A stretch of 26,678 bases of DNA from Knufia peltigerae. Taxonomy: Eukaryota > Ascomycota > Eurotiomycetes > Chaetothyriales > Trichomeriaceae. Positions 11,401 to 20,800 of the stretch are shown piece by piece. The translations under genes were made by a program, and so were the position numbers. Location of the stretch: positions 1 through 26,678 of the forward strand of contig JAPDRN010000236.1 of NCBI GenBank assembly GCA_030247855.1, read 5' to 3'. Positions within the stretch are counted from its first letter, which is position 1. Each line of letters opens with the position of its first letter. The notes beneath the pieces were generated by a model, which saw nothing but the letters and a program-made list of their open reading frames with translations, was not told the DNA's origin and searched no databases.

Positions 11401-13627
11401 TGACGTCGAGACACCAGATGACGTTGAGACCGCCGAGGTAGAGCTGGTCGCACTTGTGCTCGTGCTCGTGCTGGGGTCTAGATGGTTTCAGTCAGTAGGC
11501 CCTTTCCTGGGAGTGAGAATATGACTTACTGGTGGGGACAAGAGTGACGGGGTCGTCGCATTCATCGTCCGAGGTGTACGCATAAACAAATCCGTTCTCA
11601 AAGCAGAATCCGGCGGTGTCTTGGAGTTTTGCGAGCGATCCGGTCAGCTCCCAGATGGAAAATCCTTCAGGGAAGCCCAAGAAGCTCTGGACGTAAGAAG
11701 CAGCCTTGATCGCGGTGCCCAGGAATCGGTTGTTGGACAGGAAGCTGGTGCCGTCGCTGCCCCTGAACACCAGGGCCGCAGACGACAAGCCTTCCACCGC
11801 GATACCTCGGCTTTCGGAGTCGAAGCCCAGGTACCTGACGACAGTTTGTCTCGCGCGAAGACCGCTGACTGGGGTGCCGCTGACCTGGAGATAGAAACCT
11901 GTACCGCTGGGGGTAACGCTAGTCGTGGAGGACGCGCTGCTAGTCGCGGTGGTGCTTGCAGTGGAAGAGCTGCCCGACGAGGTACTGGTTATCGAGGAGC
12001 TGCCGGAAGAAGAACTGCCCGACGACGATGACGAAGTGGCCGAGGAGGAGCTTGAGCTTGCGCCGGAGGAGCTCGTCGAAGAAGAACTGGCCGAAGAGCT
12101 TGAGCTTGAACCGGACGAACTTGCAGATGAAGAGCTGGCCGACGAAGAGCTTGCACTTGAACTTGCGGAAGACGAACTGGCCGACGATGAGCTTGCACTT
12201 GAACTTGCGGAAGACGAGCTGGCCGACGATGAGCTTGCACTTGAACTTGCGGAAGACGAACTGGCCGAAGATGAACTTGCACTTGTCGAGCTCGCTGAAG
12301 AAGAGCTGGCGCTGGATGAGCTCGCCGAAGAGGAACTTGTGGAAGAGGAACTCGCGCTCGAGGAGGAGGCCGACGATGAGCTTGCACTTGACGAGCTCGC
12401 TGAGGAAGAGCTGGCACTGGATGAGCTGGCTCCGGAGCTGGTCGCCGTGGTAGTGGTGCCCCAGCCGCCTCTGGAGGTGCTCGTCGTCGAAGTCTTGACC
12501 GATGTGGTGGTGGAAGACGAAGTGGATGGGTTCCAGTCTTCCCAGGCCTTGTCGCCGCCGTCAGAGGGACCCCAGTTGTCGTGTCCAGACGGCAGTGGCC
12601 ACCAACCATTTCCGTGCCCGGGGTCGCCTTTGTGAGGGCCGGTCGGGACGGAGGGGACAGTCACGGTGACGGTACTCGGGGCGGGTCGAGTGAAGGGGGG
12701 GATTTCGATGATGAACACCTTGGTGACGTAGACGTTGAAGTTGAAAACGCCGGGGCCAGAGTAGGAGCGGGTGACGAAGGCATCCCACGACCTGCCGGGG
12801 ATGACCTGGACGCCGCCGGGGTGGACCGAGACCCGTGGGCGACCGCCGTCGACGGTGACGGTGACGGTCTTGGGTGGTGCGGTGACGGTGACGGGAGGGG
12901 CGACCTGGGGGAAAGTCCAGGTGTAGACGCCGGCGTGGGGGATCTTTCCCGAGCTCGAGCACCACCCGCTGGCGGTCACGGGCTTGGGGGGCTGGGCGAT
13001 CAGGGTTTCGAACCACTCGACGCACTTTGCGTACGGCTTGCCGGAGAGTTCGGTGCCGATGCGACATTCGGTGACCTCGAGGAGCTGAGATTTGGTGCCG
13101 TCCGCGTTCACGCATTTCTTGCACAGGCCACTTCCTTCCCAGCCTGGGATGGGAAGGGGTCCAACGGCGTTGTACGGGGCGACGGCTCTCCGGGTGACGG
13201 TCTCGTAGAGTGTGACTTGTTCGTAGGTGGTAGGGTCTTTGTTGAACCAATCGATCCAGGCGAACTTGTTGGCGACCGGAGCGGACGTGATGTGGGTCAG
13301 GGTCTCGAGGTGCTCGGACACCTTGAGCGGCTGGGCCACGGCGGTCACGGTGGCCTTTTGGGTCGTGGTGCCGTTCCAGGCGCAGGGGACGACGGTCGAG
13401 ACGTAAGGGTAGGTGACGAGCGGATAGCTGGTCGAGCATTTGCCCTTGACACAGGCGGTCGTGGGCGCACAAGTCGAAACCGGTTGATACTGCGAGGTGA
13501 CGGTGATGGGAGCCCAGCTGTGCCCTGTTGCACTCGGGCACGGCTCGATCGTGGTCAGAGGACTTGCGACGACTCCGCCGAGGAGGGTCACCGAGGCCGC
13601 GATGGCCGACAATCCCAAAGACTTCAT
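8491..13627 (-). CDS. Secreted Ser/Thr/Gly-rich mucin- or adhesin-like protein
   Basis: Exons 13627-11530 and 11477-8491 join across a 52-nt intron (GTAAGTCATATTC...CATCTAG) to give 1694 aa; both exons are open and in phase. ATG 13627 begins a signal peptide (MKSLGLSAIAASVTLLGGVVAS). In order: an N-terminal Cys-containing region to about residue 330 with TVTVTAPPKTVTVTV-type strands; a low-complexity tract of ASSSS-like pentads; a compact domain starting GTGFYLQVSGTPVSGLRARQ and rich in short beta-like segments; after the intron a long Ser/Thr/Gly tract with NTSGTSSGAS-type and TSGS/TSGQ repeats; and three related six-cysteine modules at about 9981-9668, 9103-8815 and 8792-8494. The protein ends DASCS with no hydrophobic tail, so a GPI anchor is unlikely. 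Heavy O-glycosylation and a cell-wall or extracellular location are inferred from composition. I do not recognise a named family and assign no molecular function. If the intron is retained, translation stops at 11492 (711 aa). Two separate genes are possible but less likely, because the exons splice in frame and the second has no ATG near its start. Confidence 0.82.
9201..9660 (-). repeat. Coding minisatellite, about 141-bp higher-order repeat
   Basis: Inside exon 2 of the secreted-protein gene the coding strand repeats seven- to nine-residue units of the type ASSTSGQ, ATSTSGSN and GSSTSGGSG. They form a 47-residue higher-order unit: the stretch beginning at 9558 recurs from 9417, exactly 141 bases on, and a shortened further copy follows from about 9279. 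The array sits between the first and second cysteine modules. Such in-frame arrays commonly change copy number between strains by slippage or recombination. Confidence 0.8.
10990..11290 (-). repeat. Coding tandem repeats of NTSGTSSGAS type
   Basis: On the minus strand, early in exon 2 of the secreted-protein gene, the words NTSGTSSGAS, STGTSSGA and SSTGASSTG recur several times. DNA copies stay close (for example the GGAACGTCTTCTGGCGCGAG type of word), which shows recent in-frame duplication. The opposite strand is also open across the array because serine codons read as Glu/Leu/Ala codons in reverse; that antisense frame is a by-product. Confidence 0.7.
11930..12440 (-). repeat. Coding (ASSSS)n-like serine tract
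   Basis: About 170 residues of exon 1 of the secreted-protein gene are almost entirely Ser with regularly spaced Ala, Thr or Gly, mostly in ASSSS and ASSS pentads/tetrads. Several DNA blocks of about 45 bases, built around GAGCTTGCACTTGAACTTGC on the + strand (about 12149-12290), are near-identical in tandem. The tract is a likely O-mannosylated stalk separating the N-terminal region from the FYLQVSG domain. Confidence 0.8.
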
Positions 13628-13731
13628 GGTCGATAGCAACCGTCTTCAGGTCGAGGGGATATGAAGAGATGTTTGTGGAGGATGCGAGATGAAGAAGAAG
13701 ATCCCCTTGAACCTTGGAACTGAAGCCATGC

Positions 13732-13737
13732 TTTATA
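13732..13737 (-). promoter_or_regulatory. Candidate TATA box of the secreted-protein gene
   Basis: The minus strand reads GTGTATAAAGC here, about 105 bases before the ATG at 13627, a usual spacing for a TATA element plus a short leader. It is the only clear TATAAA near this start. Assignment rests on sequence and position only. Confidence 0.45.
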
Positions 13738-16650
13738 CACCTCGCCACATCACACACTCGTCCCCCTTCTCGACTCCGCGGATGCGGCGGTCAAATTGAG
13801 CCCTCCGTTTTTGGAAGGCTAAGAGTCTGTGCCGTATGCTGTAGGACATGGTCCGACCGTACGGCTTGCTTGTAGTATGCGTAGTGTGGTGGTCGACACA
13901 TCTCAGTAAAATCATGGCCCTCACACGGACGACAAAGGCACTCCCCATACCCAGCGAGACTGAGGGAACGAGCGTCCTCGGTTGTCCAAATTTGTTGTAT
14001 GGCCTCGCCCAGTCAGTCTGTCAGTGTATGCCACGTACACGTTCTTGATATCCACAGATGCTCGAACGAGGAAAGGAGCCATGGGAAGGCAATCTCAAAC
14101 AGTCCGTGAGAGACATGTCCTCAGGAGGCAAGTTTGTCAAGGAGAGGGTGTGTGTCAACACTCCCTCTCCCCGTCCTCCCTCCTCACGGCCCTCATTTCA
14201 ACATGACACCCCGTCGAGACGTTGTGAGAACCCGGGTAGAGGTCAAGCTCCCCACTGCGTGGCATTCCCGCATCCGGGTCTGACAGTGTCAAGTATCAAC
14301 CGTTGTAAGATCTCTCAATGACAATGGAATCGACAAAATGATATGGCCACAGCCGTGGCAAGTGGTTGTAAGTCTCCACGAGAGATGAAAGATGTAAAAC
14401 ACCAGCAAGGCAAGTTGTTGTCTGTTTTCAATCTGGGCTGTGGCTGGGGATTGTCGTTTCGACCGGTTCAGAGGCCATACTGAACGGCTTGTCGATGAAA
14501 TTCGTCGAATTTCAAATCCTCCTGTCAATTTCCCAGTACCGGCAAGGCTCCCAGTCTGTAAGGGGTGCAGCAGGAACCAGGAGCCCGCTAGAAGTAGCGG
14601 CGTGCCGAACCCGACAAGGGAGACTGAAGACAGAGATAGACAACGGCGGGCAAGGCCAAGTGGGGTCCATCAGTACGTATATCGAGCAACCAGGGAGTTT
14701 TGATAGGAGTGAGGTTTTTGGGTCAAATCTGGCTGTTAGAGTGCCCCGGGAAGGACGGTATACCAGGGAGGGGCTTACTCATGGCACTAAGAACCCATGA
14801 TTGATAGAACATTCCCACGGGCCAGCGAGTAGAAGAGCTGCAGGGGTGGCCATCATCAGGGTTTGACCCAACAGTGAAGAACGTGCTTGACAGATAGCTC
14901 CAAGTACTGTACGTTCATTTCCTCGGCAGGCTACCCGAGTTCTGTATGAAGTGAGGCCAAGCATGTGCTTGACACTTCCCATCGCTACTCGTTCGCTCTT
15001 AGTTGGTCTTTGGGACGGTGATAATGCTGGTGGATTGGTCCACAAACGGGACCCTCGAGAAGGAAAGGGGTGCCGGAGCCTATCTGAACCCTATTAATCA
15101 CAGCAGGGCCCTTGATGCTCGTATCTTGTTGACGGATTGACATGTTGATTATTTTCTTCAGCCTGACTTCTCACCGGTGCCCCTCAGGGACAGCTCGTTG
15201 AAGAAACGGGTCATTCCTGGGAAGCTCTCGTGATGGCCGAGGCGTAAGCCACAGCCGACACTGACGCGGCATTTCAGCTGAAGAAGAGGACATTCGCGGG
15301 GGATTGGCCGTCTGCGTTCAGTTTTGGCGAAGGGTTCACTTTCGACGATGCCCATCCGTGATCATCAAGATCAAAGGGTAGGGCCGTTTCAATGGTGTCC
15401 GATCGGGCAATCTATCTTCCCTGTAGCCCACGTGAAGTCGAACTGGGATGTACAACACGAAGGTTATCGGTGAGAACGAGTCCTCTCCGCAGTCGGCGGT
15501 TCGGCGCAGAGAGTACGTAAAGGTGGTAAGGGTGCCCAACCTTGAGGGGACATGTAATTATAGTTTCCAGCTCGCCAGGTATCAGCTTTGGCCACTCGCT
15601 AACCCGATTTTCCAGTAGATCACAGATGTCGCTCGTTTGGAATTAGCCAGGTGAGATAAAAGTGGAGAGCTTGAGGTCTTGGCGCGAGGATCTGGTGCGC
15701 GTAGTTGGTCCGCAGAAAACACAGTTGAGACGACAAAGACCTCGCTTGCCCAGCTATCTTTGCTTGTTCTCGTGTCTTCTTTCTGGGTGAAGAGCGTGGA
15801 TGTATGCATGCCCTGCCTGTCTAGCCTTTTTCTCAAGTGCAGAAACAACCCCTTTTCCAGCTTGAATCCCTACAAGAGCTGAGAACTGCCGGGACTTTTC
15901 CCGTGACCCCATTGGATTCTGGAAGCGAGGTCGTTTGCCGGTGTCAGGAGGGTCCGACGCCCCGGCGAGTTCCATTAGTGTACGAGATACGCCGTATGGA
16001 TACGCTGTACGGATACTTTGAAAAGTTTTTGCCACATTTTACTCCGGTCAAGGTTATTAGTGGCAGCCACCCCTCCGGGACGGGACCCTCTTGTACGTAG
16101 ATCTGTTGCCCGTGCATCACTTTTTGCGCAATAACAGCAAGGATCATCGCTAGTGGTTCGCGTCCGGGATTGATGTCGAAAGGCTGGTTCACTAGCCTGT
16201 ATTCAGACTAGATTCTATCAACGTCTTTCTCTTGGAAACCGCCACCAAGAGTCTCCTTCACTAAAAGGCATAGGCGAACCCCATAGCAGCACGGGGGTTT
16301 TGAATGAGGTGGCTTTCACCAGAAGACCTTCTTGAAGAGGAACACATGCGCTATGTCCACCACCCAATTTCACGAGCGGAAACAGCGCAGTAGATGATTG
16401 ATCAGGTCGGCATCAATTACCTGCGGTTGGACACAAATTGCTCAACCGTTTGAGGGCCACGAGTTGTACCCTGCATCAAGACCCTTTGGCAATGAGAAAA
16501 GCAAAAGACAAACACAATGCCCTTGTCCTTAAGCTTTCTCAGTTTATGACTTCCTTATTCGGCCAAGGTCATCATTCAGGTGGATCATAGACTTTCAATA
16601 CCCCCCTGCTCAGCAGCACGATGCTCGTCACACAGAATCCTAGGGTATTT

Positions 16651-16722
16651 CTTACCGACGACCTCAGCGCCAAGTATTCGACGGGGACATTTCAGCAGCA
16701 CAGCGCTGAGGTCGTCGGTAAG
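16651..16722. repeat. Perfect 20-bp inverted repeat (hairpin)
   Basis: CTTACCGACGACCTCAGCGC at 16651-16670 is exactly reverse-complemented at 16703-16722, around a 32-base spacer. Read outward on either strand each arm ends GGTAAG, which looks like a 5' splice site. A 10-base word TCAGCAGCAC occurs in the spacer (16692-16701) and again just to the left (16613-16622). Similarity outside the arms fades quickly. A perfect 20-bp match will not arise readily by chance; it could be a fold-back element remnant or an RNA hairpin. Confidence 0.85.
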
Positions 16723-17723
16723 GATAATCTGAGGTCTTTTGTGTGGTGAAATTGGCCTGTCGTTTCGAACAAGGGTATGGGAGTCAAATATTCAAGGGAT
16801 TGATGAGTCTCTACACAGACACGGTCGTGCTACATACGGTCTCGCTTGTTATTACCCACGATTGTGCTCTTCATCCTCGTTCGTAATGACAACCTCTGGT
16901 CCAAACACTGGCCATGAGTTTGCGAGGCTGTTGTGCATTTGTTGAGTCATCAGATGCCATTCTTCGTAATAAAAGTGTCCATATCAATGACGAGCGTCTC
17001 AGCGAGACGAAGACTTGTGTATCAGCCTTTGAATGCTAAGCTTGATTTGGAGGACGCTCAAGGTAGCGACGAGTAATGCTCGCTGTGAGAGAAAACAAGT
17101 TACGACCTTGAGTTCATAATGGACGACACGAAGCATTGGGGCATCTTTCATGGCAAGAGCAAGTTGATTTTGTGTGTTTGCTGGAAGAGTCTCGTTGTTG
17201 TGCATACAAAATTGGCACACTGGATATTGTAAAAGTAAAAAATGGAAAAGATCAGGTTTCCATAAGAAGCTCCAAAAGACGTTTCGCTATGAAAAGGTAG
17301 TTTCGATCTGATAGAAGCCAATCAAGATTGCTAGAGATGAGAGCATGTAGAAAAGAGGCTTCCCAAGTGAAAATAATATAAATATAATTTTGCCAGATTG
17401 ACGACACGACCAACTAGCTTCTCGCTGGCCCGGTCAGAGAACAAAATGTAGCCTTTCAGCTTCCTCGGACCCAGAACTGTAGCTTGTACATAGTAAGGAG
17501 TGATCGAGACCAGGGACTGTGTCTTTGACGAAGCGATTCCCATCGACTTTGAAGACCTACACTCCTGATAAACAAAAATCATATTTAAGTGTGAAGTGGT
17601 GCTGAACCGTTCTAGACCTGAAGCGGTAATTTTGGTATTCAGCGGCGACCATACACCTGTCCTTGGTACCCGATTGAGACCGTGGTCTGCCGCTTGCCTC
17701 GGGAACGAGGTGATCTAAGTCAG

Positions 17724-17746
17724 CTTCGGCTAAGCCTTAGCTGAAG
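17724..17746. other. Small near-perfect palindrome downstream of the ankyrin gene
   Basis: CTTCGGCTAAG (17724-17734) and CTTAGCTGAAG (17736-17746) pair at 10 of 11 positions around a single base, the odd pair being a G-T wobble. It lies about 100 bases past the stop codon of the NACHT-ankyrin gene, in what should be its 3' untranslated region or terminator. Function is unknown. Confidence 0.4.
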
Positions 17747-17844
17747 ATACTGGGATTCGGAAACGGAAATGGACCATAGAGAGGTCATGATTCACCGCTG
17801 AGTCAAGTGGTAGACTGGTGATATCGAGAGACAACAAGAATCCT

Positions 17845-20800
17845 TCACTCCACAAACAAATCTAAAATCTTGGTTAGCCCGCCCGCAGCGGCCAGATCCA
17901 ACGGCGTGCGCTGCAGGTGATCCTCAAGCCTGGGGTCCAACCCTGCTTCAAGCAGGAGCTTGAACTTGGCGGCCTCGAAGATTCCCCCAGAGTCCTCCTC
18001 TGAACAAATGCACCTGTTGTAACAAACCCCCTGCTGGAGGTCCCGACACAGGCTCTTCGATCCCTTGGCGATGGTGTGCAGCAACCCCTGGCCATCATTG
18101 TCCCGGTGTGTGATGTCCGCGCCGGCGGCGAGGTATAGTTGCAAGGTCTCGTTGGCGAACTCGCCTTCCACGGCGAGAAATATGGGAGTTGCACCGGCCT
18201 TGTTTGCGCCATTGATGTCGACGCCCGCCTGCAGCCAGCGTGTGATGAATGGCGCCGGATCTTCAGAGCTCCAATCGCGGCTTTGGCGGAAAGGATGTCG
18301 GCTCGCGAAACGCGCGGTGTGATGAAGGGCACTGTTTCTGCCTGGATCCGAGGCCAATATGTCTGCTCCCGCTTCGACGAGCACAGCAGCTTGGGCAAAT
18401 CTGCCGTTCTTGAGAGCCGCGTGTAGTGGCGTCCATCCTTCGTTGTCTGACACCGAGGGAGAACATCCAGCGGCAAGGAGCGCCTCCGTGACCCTCTTCG
18501 ACTCTTCTGCCGATTCTGTCCTGGAGTTTGCCTTCTCCAGGAGGAGGTGGAGAGCGTTCTTGCCAGACTGATCAATTATGGCGGCATTCGCTCCCGCTTT
18601 GAGCAGTTCTAGCGCAGCATGGTCGAAGCCGCAGTGTGGACTCCCTTGACTATGATTGCTGGCACACGCGACAAGTAGAGGGCTCTGACCTTTATTGTTT
18701 AGGCACTCAATACTCGCCCCAGCTTTAATTATGCAACCCAGAAGACCGTTGCGCTCGGCAAGCCAGTGCATCAACGCGCAACCATCGTCGGCCTTCTCAT
18801 TGACGTCAGCGCCAGCAAGCACCAATAGATTGAGGATCTTCGTCGCTTTATTTGCGTCGTTTGCGTTGAAAATACTGCTACTTTCACAGCAAGTGGCCAG
18901 AATCGACACATAATGATGATATTGTTCATACTCGATCTCAGACTCAGGGTCGAAGTCCACTTTTGCGCCCTTCTCGAGGAGCAATGTGACCATTTCAATA
19001 TTTCGATACTGGACAGCAGCGTGAAGCGGAGTTCTGCTGCCCTGGTTCAGGTCAACCCCGTGATCAAGCAGCGTCTGGACCATGGCCATATCGCCTCCTT
19101 CCACTGCTGAAGAGAGCACCGTTCTGCTGTTGCCATCTGCGGTCCTAGGGTCTGCTCCCAGGTTTAGCAGAGCAGCCACCATCTCATGCTTCCAGAAGCC
19201 ACCGCGTTGCATCGCGATCTGAAGGCAGTCTTGTTCGAATCCGTTATCTATACTGATGTCTCCTCCAACCGACACCAAGTACTCGAGAGCTTCGACACAC
19301 CAGTAATAGTTGGAGGTTGCGAGATGGTGAAGAGCTGTGGGTCCCGGCGTTGAACTGGAATCGTAATGTTGGTCTGGCGGATGTTCGGCCCTTGTGTTGA
19401 CATCTAACCCATATTCGACAAGGAGCTTCAGCACGTCGAGGTTATTGGTCTCGCACCTGACTGCATAGTGCAAGAGCGTTTGATTGTACTGTCCGACCTT
19501 GTCCAGAGAATCGTTCGAAAGATACCTGCTCATCATCCGGTCCCAACCCGAAAGTGCCATAATATGGAGAGGGGGCCCGCAGCTGATTGAATAATCCGGA
19601 TTCTCAGGGCAACTGAACAGCAATTCAGGGTTCAAGCAGAGCAAGGAGTTCGTCGTAATATGATCCCATCTTCTGGAGGCATCGCATAACAGCTCTGTGA
19701 GTCGTCTGATATCTCTACCTTGGATCATGGCTTCGATGCTCTCAGCGGGAACCTGATACTTAGTCCCGAGCCTCCATAAGACAGTCTCATTGATGTCTTG
19801 GGGATGGTGTGACCTATTAATGCCAGTGAGACCGACGGGCTTTGCCTGTGCAAACTTCTCGTCGATTTGCTCGCAAGCCAACTGAATGGGAATATCCTCT
19901 AGTGTCATGCCTTTGTAGCCCTTGTCATCAGCGCCCGCCCCTGCTGCCAACAACTCGAGGATTATATCGTGATTCTGGCGAGTCTCTAGCGGTGCGAGGC
20001 CCGAATAGTCGTCACTGGCATAAGTTGCCGCCACATGAAGCGGAGTCTGCCCTTCACCGTCCTCAATAGAATGACTTGCACCCGCCCTAAGGAGACTACG
20101 AACAGAGGCAAGTCTTCCAGCACACGCAGCGTAATGCAGAGCAGTTTTCCCCAGAGAATCTTGATGATCCAGTTTCTGATTGCTTCTCATGGCCTTCGCC
20201 AAGATCTCAACCGAACTACATTGTCTCGCCTCTGCCGCAAGGTGAAGCGGTGTCTTGAGATCGTTGTTTATTGATGTCGGATCGGCCCCAGCCTCGAGGA
20301 GGGGTGAGACGTGATATTCCCCAATACGACCTGAAGTGCCACTAACGAAGGCAGCAGCGTGGAGCGCCGTATTTCCATTCTTGTCCTTATCCTCAATATC
20401 GAAGCCAAGTTTCAGAAATGCGTGTATTGGCAGATTCTTTCCAACCATGTTGGGCGTGCATTGTCCATTCGCCCAGACGCGGTCAACATTCGATGCGCAG
20501 AGGTGCAAGCATGTCCGGCCATCGGTATTTCTGTGAAACGGAGAGGCACCAGATGAGAGCAAGATATCGATGGCTTCGAGACGATAACCATTTTCTTGTT
20601 TGTGTAGTGGCAAAGGCGATGTATTCCAATCCGCTTTGGCCAGCTCTATCAGTGCTGTGTTCCCTTGAAGGTCAATTGCAGAAGGGTCCAGACCAAGGGC
20701 CAGAAATCGTCTGAGCATGGAGACTTTTTCCCTGCAATTGTGAAATTGATTGACATCTGGAAATATCCCTGGCACGGACCCAACCGACGCGTGCAGAAGA

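Larger units (their letters stand above)
13628..17844. other. 4.2-kb intergenic region without a convincing gene
   Basis: Apart from the promoter of the secreted-protein gene at the left and the 3' end of the ankyrin gene at the right, I find no supported gene. All open frames are under 105 codons, unrelated to anything I recognise, and do not join into a larger spliced product by eye. Base composition is mixed and not AT-rich, so the region has not been reduced by RIP like the right end of the window. It contains the 20-bp inverted repeat at 16651-16722 and a small palindrome at 17724-17746. No tRNA, 5S rRNA or U-snRNA signature was seen. Confidence 0.5.

Noticed and set aside
12561..13757. 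398-codon minus-strand frame beginning MCDVARCIKHGF
   Set aside because: It is the shifted-frame shadow of exon 1 of the secreted-protein gene, with Arg/Pro/His-rich content typical of out-of-frame GC-rich DNA; the true frame has a signal peptide and conserved cysteines.
15754..16035. 93-codon minus-strand frame in the 4.2-kb gap
   Set aside because: No recognisable motif, no promoter or splice context; several overlapping frames of similar size exist nearby, as expected by chance.
17331..17543. 70-codon minus-strand frame starting MGIASSK (an N-myristoylation-like start)
   Set aside because: Codon use is moderately gene-like in the first half, but the end becomes Leu/Tyr-rich AT sequence and there is no known motif or homologue in mind; evidence is too thin for a gene call.
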